7,997 nt of DNA from an uncultured Alphaproteobacteria bacterium (GCA_913064755.1 CAJYBQ010000126.1:1-7997), one strand, 5' to 3'; shown: positions 1 to 6,975, counted from the stretch's first letter. Program-made: numbers and translations. The notes: generated by a model not told the origin, from the letters alone.

Positions 1-209
1 TAGAGTGCTTGTCGGCGTCTCGGTTTCAGTGTGAAAACGGTATGGGCCAGCGGTGGGTTCGCCACTGCACCGACGCGGGATGGTCGGTCTGTGAAATGCA
101 AAGCTCTGAGTACATCGGAAATGTGATGGGACTCATCACAGGGCCCACCGAATGCAATCCGTGCAGTCCATCTTGCGCCATCTCCACGGACGCGCCGACG
201 AACGATGAA
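1..209. other. No recognisable gene at left edge
   Basis: No reading frame on either strand resembles a known protein family to me. In related bacteria the gene after xseB is often ispA (farnesyl diphosphate synthase), but I find no N-terminal polyprenyl-synthetase pattern here. On the minus strand the frame continuing from the broken xseB has no stop codon right up to the window edge, yet its translation past about position 210 looks like no family I know. A plus-strand open frame (9-491) runs opposite the xseB remnant and has no family signature. Base composition looks less strongly GC-biased than the rest of the window, for example around 90-130. Confidence 0.4.
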
Positions 210-437
210 CTTACCCCTGGAAACAGCGACAACATCGAATACGACCCCGGCCGCGGCGGCCTTCAGCTTCGGTTCGCAAGGGGCTTTCAGCGGGCGGTCG
301 CGGGCGTCCATGGGGATTTATTTCTCCTGGTCGACACTGCCGGATTCCATTTTCTGAACCGGTGTTTCGAGCTCCGACAGCGCGCCCTCGAAACTCAGTG
401 CCGCTATGTCGTCGGGCATCGCCGTGTCATCCGTCAT
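210..437 (-). pseudogene. xseB: Exodeoxyribonuclease VII small subunit, broken by in-frame stop
   Basis: XseB is the small subunit (about 80 residues) of exodeoxyribonuclease VII, a cytoplasmic single-strand DNA exonuclease formed with XseA. The ATG at 435-437 overlaps the TGA of the deacetylase gene (ATGA overlap), indicating translational coupling. Codons 14-39 match the family core: LSFEGALSELE, a KMESG segment and VDQEK, as in the usual LSFEEALAELE...LE.G...LE. A TAA at 318-320 then ends the frame after 39 codons. Reading on in the same frame gives a continuing match: A..R...LKA.CE.KLKAA, corresponding to the usual ALY.RG..L...CE..L..A. The match fades around codon 76. No frameshift is needed, but several conserved positions differ (Leu-Tyr to Met-Asp, several Pro in helices). 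The gene is either decayed or wrongly sequenced near a contig end. Family assignment is fairly secure; its disruption is read directly from the sequence. Confidence 0.7.
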
Positions 438-1393
438 GCCTTGTCCGTCCCACCCCGTGTTTCATCCCGGCCGATCAGCGCATCCATGTGAGCGCGCGAT
501 GCCGATTGCAGTGCATCAAGGTCGTAGCCCCCCTCCAGGACCGAAACAAGGCGACCGTTGCAACAATCGGCAGCGATCTGCATGATTTCGGTCGTGATCC
601 AGCCATAGTCGGCATCCGTCAGGGACAGGCTGGCCAGCGGATCACGCTCGTGCCCGTCGAACCCGGCAGAGATGATGACCAGTTCCGGTGCGAAGGCGCG
701 CAGGTGCGGCAGCCCGGTTTCCGACCATGCCGCGCGAAACGCCTCCGACCCCGCGGTCGGCTCCAGGCAGAGATTGACCAGGTTGCCGGCGATGCCGGTT
801 TCGTGCGCCGCGCCCGTGCCCGGGTAGAGTGGCCACTGGTGCGAGGAAAGATACATCAGGTCCGGATCGTCGCGGAACCGCGCCTGCGTGCCATTGCCGT
901 GATGCACGTCGAAGTCGACCACCGCCACGCGGCGCACCCCGTGTGCCTGGCGCGCGTGCAGGGCGCCGATGGCGGCGTTGTTGAACAGGCAGAAGCCCAT
1001 GGGACGGTCCGGTTCCGCGTGGTGGCCCGGCGGGCGCACGGCGCAGAACGCGTTGTCGGCATTGCCGCCGAATACCGCGTCCACCGCCGCGACGACCGCG
1101 CCCGCTGCCCGGCGCGTGGCCTCCGCCGACCCCGGGGATGCCACGGTGTCAGGGTCCAGGTTGCGTCGTCCGCTGGCGGGAATGGCCGCGAAGAGTTTTC
1201 GCACGTAGTCATCGGAATGGGCCAGGGCAAGCTGCGCGTCGGTGGCCAGCGGCGCCTGCTGCCGTACCAGGTCGGGATAGCTGTCTTCGTCGATGGCGTG
1301 CAGCACGGCACGCAGACGATCCGGGCGTTCCGGGTGTCCGCTGCCGGTGTCGTGGAACAGGCAGTCCGTATGGGTCATGAACAGGGTCGTCAA
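434..1393 (-). CDS. Histone deacetylase family / acetylpolyamine amidohydrolase-like zinc deacetylase
   Basis: This 319-residue cytoplasmic enzyme belongs to the arginase/deacetylase superfamily, class II HDAC-like branch, which removes acetyl groups from lysine side chains or acetylated polyamines with a bound zinc ion. All key residues are visible: the PPGHH motif with the catalytic His pair (H124, H125), the DFDVHHGNGT motif with zinc ligands D162 and H164, the third ligand D246 in SAGFDGHERDP, and the transition-state tyrosine Y290 in LEGGYDL. The N-terminal GSGHPERPDRL segment (about 18-28) is also typical. Length is normal for bacterial members. The start is taken as TTG (1391-1393) because a perfect AGGAGG lies six bases upstream (1400-1405); an in-frame ATG at codon 6 is the alternative but lacks such a site. 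It overlaps xseB by four bases at its end, an arrangement seen in alphaproteobacteria. The physiological substrate cannot be told from sequence. Confidence 0.93.
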   Translation of the reverse strand: MTTLFMTHTDCLFHDTGSGHPERPDRLRAVLHAIDEDSYPDLVRQQAPLATDAQLALAHSDDYVRKLFAAIPASGRRNLDPDTVASPGSAEATRRAAGAVVAAVDAVFGGNADNAFCAVRPPGHHAEPDRPMGFCLFNNAAIGALHARQAHGVRRVAVVDFDVHHGNGTQARFRDDPDLMYLSSHQWPLYPGTGAAHETGIAGNLVNLCLEPTAGSEAFRAAWSETGLPHLRAFAPELVIISAGFDGHERDPLASLSLTDADYGWITTEIMQIAADCCNGRLVSVLEGGYDLDALQSASRAHMDALIGRDETRGGTDKA

Positions 1394-1399
1394 TTGAGG

Positions 1400-1405
1400 C
1401 CTCCT
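1400..1405 (-). promoter_or_regulatory. Perfect Shine-Dalgarno deciding a TTG start of the deacetylase
   Basis: The minus strand reads AGGAGG here, six bases before the TTG at 1393-1391. The spacing is ideal and favours the TTG over the downstream ATG at codon 6. Confidence 0.7.
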
Positions 1406-1419
1406 GCCACCGGAACGTG

Positions 1420-1453
1420 ACCGGGGGCATCGTTAATAGCGTTTGATCCCGGT
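1420..1453. promoter_or_regulatory. Dyad symmetry in the divergent promoter region (possible operator)
   Basis: ACCGGG at 1420-1425 is the exact reverse complement of CCCGGT at 1448-1453. An inner ATC (1429-1431) and GAT (1445-1447) add further symmetry around an A/T-rich centre. The dyad lies between the leftward deacetylase and the rightward efflux genes and overlaps a candidate -35 box (TTGATC, 1443-1448). Many RND efflux operons are controlled by TetR- or LysR-type repressors binding such sites, but no regulator gene lies in this window, so an operator role is inference. Confidence 0.35.
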
Positions 1454-1470
1454 GCGCGACGCGCTAACTT
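1443..1470 (+). promoter_or_regulatory. Candidate sigma-70-like promoter for the efflux operon
   Basis: TTGATC (1443-1448) and TAACTT (1465-1470) are separated by 16 bases and lie about 80 bases before the adaptor start. The spacer contains an exact 11-base palindrome, GCGCGACGCGC (1454-1464). Just downstream, where transcription would start, is a second dyad, GGCCA-GT-TGGCC (1479-1490). Both boxes match consensus only partly, so this is a tentative call; GC-rich DNA yields small palindromes by chance. Confidence 0.3.
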
Positions 1471-1549
1471 CGCGCGGTGGCCAGTTGGCCTCAAGGCAAA
1501 AACTCACCCGCCAGGTGATGGCTGGTGAATATTGGCAGGGGAAACAGGG

Positions 1550-2653
1550 TTGCGTCTTGGTATCCAGCTTGTTGTCGTCGTGGTGCTCGGTGTTGTCGGT
1601 TACCTGGTCTGGCAGGCCAGGGCCGACCTGCCGATCATCGGTCCCTATTTCGCTGAATCGGACCAGTCCCGGCGCGGTGGCTTCGGCCCTGTGCTGGTCG
1701 ACGTGGCACCGGTCCGGTCGGAACGCCTGGTGGATACCATACAGGCCGTGGGCACGACCCGCGCCAACGAGGCGGTGGTGATCACGTCAAAGGTTGCCGG
1801 CCGCGTATCCGATATCCGCTTCCGCGAAGGCGACAACGTGCGCCAGGGCGCTGTCCTGCTGCGCCTCGATGCCGTCGAGATACTGGCGGAGCGCGACGAA
1901 GCGGTGGCGCGGCGGACCCGCACCCGGCAGAACTACGAACGCGGTGTGAAGCTGCGCGATGCGCGCGCGGTCACTGCCGGACGTACGGAGGAACTGGCGC
2001 AGGAACTGGCGGAGGCAGAGGCCGCCGTGGCGCAGATCGAGGCCAGGCTGCGCAACTACGAACTGAAGGCCCCGTTCTCCGGCCGGCTCGGCCTGCGGCA
2101 GGTCAGTTCCGGCGCCCTGGTCACGCCGGGCGACCCGATCGTGACACTGGACGACATCTCCATCGTCAAACTGGATTTCTACGTGCCGGAAACCGCCTTG
2201 TCTTCCGTGCATCCGGGGCTGCTGGTCAGCGCGCGCAGCGCGGCCTATCCCGACCTGGTCCTGGAAGGCGTGGTCGCGACCGTCGATACGCGCATCGATC
2301 CGACCACGCGGGCCGTGACGGTCAGGGCCGAGGTGCCGAACAAGGACGGGCTGTTGCGTCCCGGCATGTTCCTGACCGTGGACCTGGCCTATGGCGTTCA
2401 GGACGGCGTGTTGCTGGTACCGGAAGAAGCCGTCGTGGCGGTCGATGACGGCATGTTCGTCTTCGCCATCGTCGACGGCAAGGCAGAACGACGGGTGGTG
2501 ACCCTGGGTCGCCGCCGCCCCGGACTGGCAGAGGTCACGTCCGGGCTTGCCGCGGGGGAGGTCGTCGTCGTCGGCGGCGTGCAGAAGGTCAGGCCCGGCG
2601 CGGAAGTGAAGGTGCGTGACGGCGGCGGTGCAGGTGCCAAACCGTCGGCATGA
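1550..2653 (+). CDS. RND efflux periplasmic adaptor (membrane fusion protein)
   Basis: This protein bridges an inner-membrane RND pump and an outer-membrane channel in the periplasm. With the start at TTG 1550 it has 367 residues. A hydrophobic segment at about 4-22 anchors it in the inner membrane; there is no lipobox cysteine. The first half of the lipoyl-like domain lies at about 76-107 (AGRVSDIRFREGDNV), followed by a charged, heptad-like alpha-hairpin (about 108-160), the second lipoyl half (about 161-190, LKAPFSGRLGLRQVSSGALV), a beta-barrel (about 195-265, with the IDPTTRAVTVRAEVPN signature) and a membrane-proximal domain to about 355. The usual lengths and order are intact. The start is uncertain: TTG 1532 would add six residues, but TTG 1550 has AGGGGA seven bases upstream (1537-1542), whereas an in-frame TGA at 1526-1528 rules out anything longer. 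The pump gene follows after 73 bases. The closest types are MexE/AcrA-like adaptors; the exported substrate is unknown. Confidence 0.93.
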   Translation: MRLGIQLVVVVVLGVVGYLVWQARADLPIIGPYFAESDQSRRGGFGPVLVDVAPVRSERLVDTIQAVGTTRANEAVVITSKVAGRVSDIRFREGDNVRQGAVLLRLDAVEILAERDEAVARRTRTRQNYERGVKLRDARAVTAGRTEELAQELAEAEAAVAQIEARLRNYELKAPFSGRLGLRQVSSGALVTPGDPIVTLDDISIVKLDFYVPETALSSVHPGLLVSARSAAYPDLVLEGVVATVDTRIDPTTRAVTVRAEVPNKDGLLRPGMFLTVDLAYGVQDGVLLVPEEAVVAVDDGMFVFAIVDGKAERRVVTLGRRRPGLAEVTSGLAAGEVVVVGGVQKVRPGAEVKVRDGGGAGAKPSA

Positions 2654-2675
2654 CCGGTGCCGCCCTGGCACTGGT
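2653..2675 (+). promoter_or_regulatory. Intercistronic hairpin after the adaptor stop codon
   Basis: Bases 2653-2661 can pair with 2667-2675, giving a nine-pair stem (one G-U pair) with a five-base loop. The stem begins in the last base of the adaptor TGA. No run of T follows, so it is not a standard intrinsic terminator. It may stabilise the upstream mRNA end or tune the adaptor-to-pump expression ratio; that role is inference. Confidence 0.45.
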
Positions 2676-2726
2676 ATTCAAATTGGCATCGTAACGATCT
2701 GGGTTGGGTGAGGCAGGAGTTTCGGC

Positions 2727-5700
2727 ATGGTCCTATCGGATGTCGCGATCAAACGGCCGGTGTTCGCAACGGTGCTCAGCCTGGTCCTGATGATCTTTGG
2801 CCTGTTCGCCTACCAGGGCATGACGATTCGGGAATATCCCGATATCGACCCGCCCATTGTCTCCATCAACACCATCTGGCGCGGCGCCTCGCCGGAGATC
2901 ATCGAATCCCAGATCACGCAGGTGCTGGAGGACGAGGTCGCCGGCATCGGTGGCGTGAAGAAGATCAGTTCCACCAGCCAGGAGGGATCCTCCGCGATTT
3001 CCGTGGAATTCAACCTGAGCCGAGATATCGACGCCGCCGCGAACGATGTGCGTGACCGGGTCAGTCGTGCGGTCAACCGGCTGCCCGATGAAGCCGATCC
3101 GCCGCGCGTCGCCAAGACGGAGGCCGATGCCCGCGCGATGATGTGGCTGGTGCTGACCAGCGACCGCATGAACGCGCTGGAACTGACGGACTATGCCGAG
3201 CGCCAGATCATGGACCGGTTTGGCGTGGTCGACGGGGTGGCAAGGGTGCGCACCGGCGGCGGCAAGCGATACGCCATGCGCATCTGGCTGCGAAAGGGCG
3301 AACTCGCGGCGCGTGGTCTGACCGTCTCCGACGTGGAGAACGCCCTGCGGCAGCAGAACATCGACCTGCCGTCCGGCCGCATTGAATCCGTGGAACGCGA
3401 ATTCGCGGTGAAGTCCCGAACGGCGCTGCGCAGCGTGGAGGAATTCCGCAACATCATCGTTGCCGAACGCAATGACTATTTCGTCCGCCTGAACGAGATC
3501 GCGGACGTGGAACTGGGGGCTGAGGACGAACGGACCAAGTTCCGGGCCAACGGCAAGACGGCCATCGGCATCGGCATCATCCGACAGTCGAAATCGAATA
3601 CCCTTGCGGTGGCCGAGGGCGTGCGGGCGGAACTGGCCAACGTCACCCCGTCGCTGCCGGTGGGGATGGATCTGGTCGTGTCCTACGCCCAGGCGGTCTT
3701 CGTCGAGGAATCGATCAGGGAGGTCTATCGGGCACTCGGCATTGCCATGGCGCTGGTCGTGCTGGTGATCTTCATCTTCCTCAGATCGATCTGGGCAACG
3801 ATCATCCCGGCGCTGGCGATCCCGGTGTCGATCCTGGGCGCGTTCATCGTGCTCGGGTCACTGGATTACTCCATCAACGTGCTGACCATGCTGGCGCTGG
3901 TGCTCGCCATCGGGCTTGTCGTCGATGATGCCATCGTGGTGCTGGAGAACATCCATCGCCGGATCGAGAACGGGGAACCACCCCTGCTTGCCGCGACCCG
4001 CGGGGCACGGCAGATCGCCTTCGCGGTCATCGCGACCACGGTGGTCCTGGTGGCGGTCTTCGTGCCGATCTCGTTCCTGGACGGGAATGTCGGGCGGTTG
4101 TTCCGTGAATTCGGCATCGCGGTCGCGACGGCGGTGATCTTCTCCAGCTTCGTCGCCCTGACCCTGACGCCGATGCTGTGTTCCAAGCTGCTGAAACCGC
4201 ATTCGGACACCGGCGCGCTGGGGCGCGTGACGGAAGGCATATTCACCAGCATGTCGTCGGGCTACGGCTGGCTGCTGAAACGCGCGCTCGCGGTGCCGAT
4301 GATCGTCGTTGCGCTGGCCATTGCCGTTTCGGCCCTGGCGTACCTGCTGCTGCTGGCCTTGCCGAACGAACTGGCCCCGCGTGAAGACCGGGGGATCATC
4401 TTCGTGTCGGTCTCGGCGCCGGAAGGCAGCAGCCTCGAATATACCGACCGCTACACGAAGGAAGTCGAGGCCGCGCTGCAGCCCTATGTCGACAACGGGC
4501 AGGCGGACCGAACGCTGATCATCCTGGCCCCCGGCTTCGGCGGGCGACCGGGTGACGTGAACGCGGCATTCGGGATCATCCGGCTGAAGGACTGGGCGGA
4601 GCGTGACGTGACCCAGGGCCAGGTCATTGGCCAGGTGTTCCCGAAGCTGATCAGCATCCCGGGCGTGAAGGCCTTTGCCTTCGGGCGTCCCCCGCTGGGT
4701 CAGCGGTTCTCCCAGACCCCGGTACAGGTGGTGATCGGCGGACCGAGCTACGAGGAACTGGATGCCTGGGCGGACCTGCTGCTTGCGGAGGCGAGGACCA
4801 ATCCCGGACTGCTGAACCCCGACAAGGACTTCGACCAGACGGTGCCGGAACTGCGCGTGATCATCAATCGCGACCGGGCGGCCGCGCTGGGCGTGAAGGT
4901 GGACGAGATCGGCCGGACGCTCGAAACCATGCTGGGCGAACGCCGGGTCACCAACCTGGAACGGGGTGGCAAGCAGTACCCGGTGATCCTGCGCGCGCAG
5001 CAGAGCGACCGGGCGACACCGCAGGACCTGCGCAACATGTACGTGAAGTCGGCGACCACGGGGCAGCTGATCCCGTTGTCCAACCTCGTCACCCTGTCGG
5101 AGGGGGCCACGGCGGGCAGTCTGAAACGTACCGACCGGCTGCGTTCCGTCACCATCACGGCGGCACTGGCAGAGGGCTACACCCTGGGTGACGGGTTGCA
5201 GTTCCTGGAGGATGCGGCCCGCCGGACCCTGCCGAGCGACGCGCGTATTTCCTTCGCGGGGGAGAGCGAGGAATTCCGTTCCTCGACCGGGGCGCTGTAT
5301 TTCACCTTCGCGATGGCCATCGTCATCGTCTTCCTGGCCCTTGCCGCCCAGTTCGAAAGCTTCATCCATCCCTTCGTCATCCTGACGGCGGTGCCGCTGG
5401 CCGTGACCGGTGCGCTGGGGGCGCTGATCATCGCCGGGCTGTCGATCAACGTCTACAGCCAGATCGGCATCGTCATGCTGATCGGACTGACCGCGAAGAA
5501 CGCCATCCTGATCGTGGAGTTCGCCAACCAGCTGCGCGACGAGGGCAAGTCGGTGCCGGATGCGGTGCTGGAGGCGGCAACGATCCGGCTGCGTCCGATC
5601 CTGATGACGACCATCTCGACGGCGCTCGGTGCCCTGCCGCTGGCCATGGCCACCGGTGCCGGCGGCGAGACCCGCGAAGTGCTGGGCATCGTGATCATCG

Positions 5701-5948
5701 GCGGTATCGGGTTCTCCACCGTGCTGTCGCTGTTTGTCGTGCCGGTGTTCTACCTGCTGCTGGCCCGCTTCACGAAGCCTGCCGGGCATATCGAGCGGCG
5801 GCTGCGGCGGATGGAAACCGATGACGTGGAGGAGGTCGCGGCCAGGGACAGGGCAGGGCAGCAGGCGGAGCAGCCGGCGAAGGCGCAGGCCGCCGCGGCG
5901 GCACAGCCTGCCGCGCCGAACACGACACCTGCACCGGCAGGCGACTGA
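2727..5948 (+). CDS. RND multidrug efflux pump, HAE1 family inner-membrane permease
   Basis: This 1073-residue proton-driven antiporter exports hydrophobic or amphiphilic compounds as a trimer in the inner membrane, working with the adaptor encoded just upstream. It shows the full two-fold RND plan: TM1 (about 12-32), a large periplasmic loop (about 35-333), TM2-TM7 (about 335-548), a second large loop, then TM8-TM12 (about 856-1012). The proton-relay residues are present: the Asp pair D400-D401 in GLVVDDAIVVLENIHRR (TM4), and K924 in LIGLTAKNAILIVEFANQ (TM10). The N-terminus (MVLSDVAIKRPVFATVL) and the REYPDIDPP segment are typical. The start is ATG 2727 with AGGAG at 2715-2719, seven bases upstream. 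After TM12 there is a cytoplasmic tail of about 60 residues, charged and then rich in Ala, Pro and Gln, longer than in AcrB-type pumps. No outer-membrane channel gene follows, so a TolC-like partner must lie elsewhere. Substrates cannot be assigned. Confidence 0.96.
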   Translation: MVLSDVAIKRPVFATVLSLVLMIFGLFAYQGMTIREYPDIDPPIVSINTIWRGASPEIIESQITQVLEDEVAGIGGVKKISSTSQEGSSAISVEFNLSRDIDAAANDVRDRVSRAVNRLPDEADPPRVAKTEADARAMMWLVLTSDRMNALELTDYAERQIMDRFGVVDGVARVRTGGGKRYAMRIWLRKGELAARGLTVSDVENALRQQNIDLPSGRIESVEREFAVKSRTALRSVEEFRNIIVAERNDYFVRLNEIADVELGAEDERTKFRANGKTAIGIGIIRQSKSNTLAVAEGVRAELANVTPSLPVGMDLVVSYAQAVFVEESIREVYRALGIAMALVVLVIFIFLRSIWATIIPALAIPVSILGAFIVLGSLDYSINVLTMLALVLAIGLVVDDAIVVLENIHRRIENGEPPLLAATRGARQIAFAVIATTVVLVAVFVPISFLDGNVGRLFREFGIAVATAVIFSSFVALTLTPMLCSKLLKPHSDTGALGRVTEGIFTSMSSGYGWLLKRALAVPMIVVALAIAVSALAYLLLLALPNELAPREDRGIIFVSVSAPEGSSLEYTDRYTKEVEAALQPYVDNGQADRTLIILAPGFGGRPGDVNAAFGIIRLKDWAERDVTQGQVIGQVFPKLISIPGVKAFAFGRPPLGQRFSQTPVQVVIGGPSYEELDAWADLLLAEARTNPGLLNPDKDFDQTVPELRVIINRDRAAALGVKVDEIGRTLETMLGERRVTNLERGGKQYPVILRAQQSDRATPQDLRNMYVKSATTGQLIPLSNLVTLSEGATAGSLKRTDRLRSVTITAALAEGYTLGDGLQFLEDAARRTLPSDARISFAGESEEFRSSTGALYFTFAMAIVIVFLALAAQFESFIHPFVILTAVPLAVTGALGALIIAGLSINVYSQIGIVMLIGLTAKNAILIVEFANQLRDEGKSVPDAVLEAATIRLRPILMTTISTALGALPLAMATGAGGETREVLGIVIIGGIGFSTVLSLFVVPVFYLLLARFTKPAGHIERRLRRMETDDVEEVAARDRAGQQAEQPAKAQAAAAAQPAAPNTTPAPAGD

Positions 5949-5987
5949 CAGCGAACATTCGATGACCCGGGGGAGGGAAAGGGAACG

Positions 5988-6539
5988 ATGACGAAGATCT
6001 ACCTGGTACGACATGGCAAGGCAGCCGCGGCGTTCGACGAGGATCATGATCCGCCGCTGGACAAGATCGGCATACGGCAAGCACTCGCCATGGCCGACAC
6101 GCTCGGCCCGCTGGGACCCATGTCGATGGTCACCAGCCCCATGCGCCGTACCCGTGAAACGATCTCTGCCCTGGAAGCTGTCTGGGGTTCCCCGGCGCGG
6201 GTGGAACCCCGGGTGACCGAGGTGCCGAGCCCGACCGAGGACCTGGGCGCGCGTCGCACCTGGCTGACGGGCATCATGGCCGGGAACTGGTCCGACGAAG
6301 CGGCCGCGCATCTTGCCGGGTGGCGGGCGGCGCTGATGGCGGCAATCGACGAGATCGAGACCGACACGGTGGTCAGCACTCACTTTGTCGCCATCAACAC
6401 GATCGTCGGCTTGCTGACCGATGATGACCGTGTGACCATCTTCCGCCCGGACAATTGCTCCATCACGCGGCTCGAACGCCGTGATGGCAAGCTGGTGGTG
6501 GCAGAGATGGGCCGGGAGGTAGAGACGGAGGTTCTCTGA
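5988..6539 (+). CDS. Histidine phosphatase family protein (SixA-like)
   Basis: This is a 183-residue cytoplasmic protein of the phosphoglycerate-mutase/histidine phosphatase superfamily, which hydrolyses phosphate esters or phosphohistidine through a phospho-histidine intermediate. The RHG motif is at residues 8-10 with nucleophile H9. The second arginine region is SPMRRTRET (50-58), and the second catalytic histidine is H132 in VVSTHFVAIN. E78 is a candidate general acid. It is slightly longer than E. coli SixA (about 160). The start is ATG 5988, preceded by purine-rich GGGAGGG and AAGGGAA stretches. It lies 39 bases after the pump gene and overlaps the next gene by one base (TGATG), so it probably belongs to the same transcript. 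Its substrate cannot be judged from sequence: protein phosphohistidine, a phosphosugar or another small phosphate ester are all possible. Confidence 0.88.
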   Translation: MTKIYLVRHGKAAAAFDEDHDPPLDKIGIRQALAMADTLGPLGPMSMVTSPMRRTRETISALEAVWGSPARVEPRVTEVPSPTEDLGARRTWLTGIMAGNWSDEAAAHLAGWRAALMAAIDEIETDTVVSTHFVAINTIVGLLTDDDRVTIFRPDNCSITRLERRDGKLVVAEMGREVETEVL

Positions 6540-6904
6540 TGCGGCTTGATCATGTGAACGTGCGGTCCCGCGACCTGGAAGGCATGCGGGCGTTCTTCGA
6601 GACTGTCGTCGGCCTGAGTGTCGGCGACCGTCCGGACTTCGACTTCCCCGGTTACTGGCTGTATGGCGAAGCACCGGGGGAGGCCATCGTCCACCTGGTC
6701 GGTGTCGAGGATGACGGCAGTCCGGAGGTGCCGGGGCCGGTCGATCATTTCGCCTTTCGTGGCGGCGACTATGACCGGCAGATGGTGGCCATCAACCGTG
6801 CCGGCCTGAAGACACGTGAAGTCACCGTGCCCGGGCGACCCATTCGCCAGGTCTTCGTGCGGGGACCGGAGAGCGTGACCGTGGAACTCCAGTTCCCGGC
6901 GTGA
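6539..6904 (+). CDS. VOC (glyoxalase/bleomycin-resistance fold) family protein
   Basis: This small cytoplasmic protein of 121 residues has one vicinal-oxygen-chelate unit made of two beta-alpha-beta-beta-beta modules. Members bind a divalent metal and act as lyases, isomerases, dioxygenases or antibiotic-modifying or binding proteins. Candidate metal ligands sit at the expected places: H5 in LDHVNV, H52 in IVHLV, H70 in VDHFAF and E116 in VTVELQF. The RDLEGMRAFFETVVGL segment (11-26) is the usual first helix. The start ATG (6539-6541) shares a base with the preceding stop codon, and GGAGGT at 6527-6532, inside the preceding gene, lies six bases upstream, indicating coupled translation. Three His and one Glu suggest a metal enzyme rather than a pure binding protein. 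Its location after an efflux operon is compatible with detoxification, but that is inference; no specific reaction can be assigned. Confidence 0.87.
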   Translation: MRLDHVNVRSRDLEGMRAFFETVVGLSVGDRPDFDFPGYWLYGEAPGEAIVHLVGVEDDGSPEVPGPVDHFAFRGGDYDRQMVAINRAGLKTREVTVPGRPIRQVFVRGPESVTVELQFPA

Positions 6905-6959
6905 CACGCCTTCTGCGGCGCCGGAGCTGCCTTGCGACCGTCAGCGCCGTTGAAGCGTG
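6905..6959. terminator. Long imperfect hairpin between convergent genes (possible bidirectional terminator)
   Basis: The stretch right after the VOC stop codon folds on itself: 6905-6909 pairs with 6955-6959 (CACGC/GCGTG), 6911-6913 with 6952-6954 (TTC/GAA), and 6916-6921 with 6944-6949 (CGGCGC/GCGCCG), with a 22-base apical region that can form three more pairs. It fills most of the 71-base gap to livF. Neither strand has a T-run after it, so it is not a canonical intrinsic terminator. It may end or protect both convergent transcripts. A weaker five-pair stem (6962-6966/6975-6979) overlaps the livF stop. Confidence 0.4.
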
Positions 6960-6975
6960 ACCTGAGACCCGTGCC

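Noticed and set aside
9..491. A 160-codon plus-strand frame at the left edge
   Set aside because: It overlaps the xseB remnant and the end of the deacetylase on the opposite strand and shows no family signature; it may be chance in degraded sequence.
362..1420. A 352-codon plus-strand frame opposite the deacetylase
   Set aside because: The minus strand encodes a complete deacetylase with all catalytic residues and a perfect ribosome site; the plus-strand product is Arg/Val-rich without family features.
1443..1781. A frame with an ATG at 1518 that might give the adaptor an ATG start by frameshift
   Set aside because: The ATG is in another frame, and the adaptor frame is fully open from TTG 1532 or 1550 with a good ribosome site, so no frameshift is needed.
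1787..2671. A 294-codon minus-strand frame opposite the adaptor gene
   Set aside because: Composition is that of an antisense shadow (His, Arg, Gln, Asp rich), and the adaptor domains on the plus strand are complete.
3858..6674. A 938-codon open frame on the minus strand opposite the RND pump and phosphatase genes
   Set aside because: It is the mirror of strongly GC-biased codons in the plus-strand genes. Its translation is Arg/Gln/His/Asp-rich with no domain, while the opposing frame has complete RND motifs.
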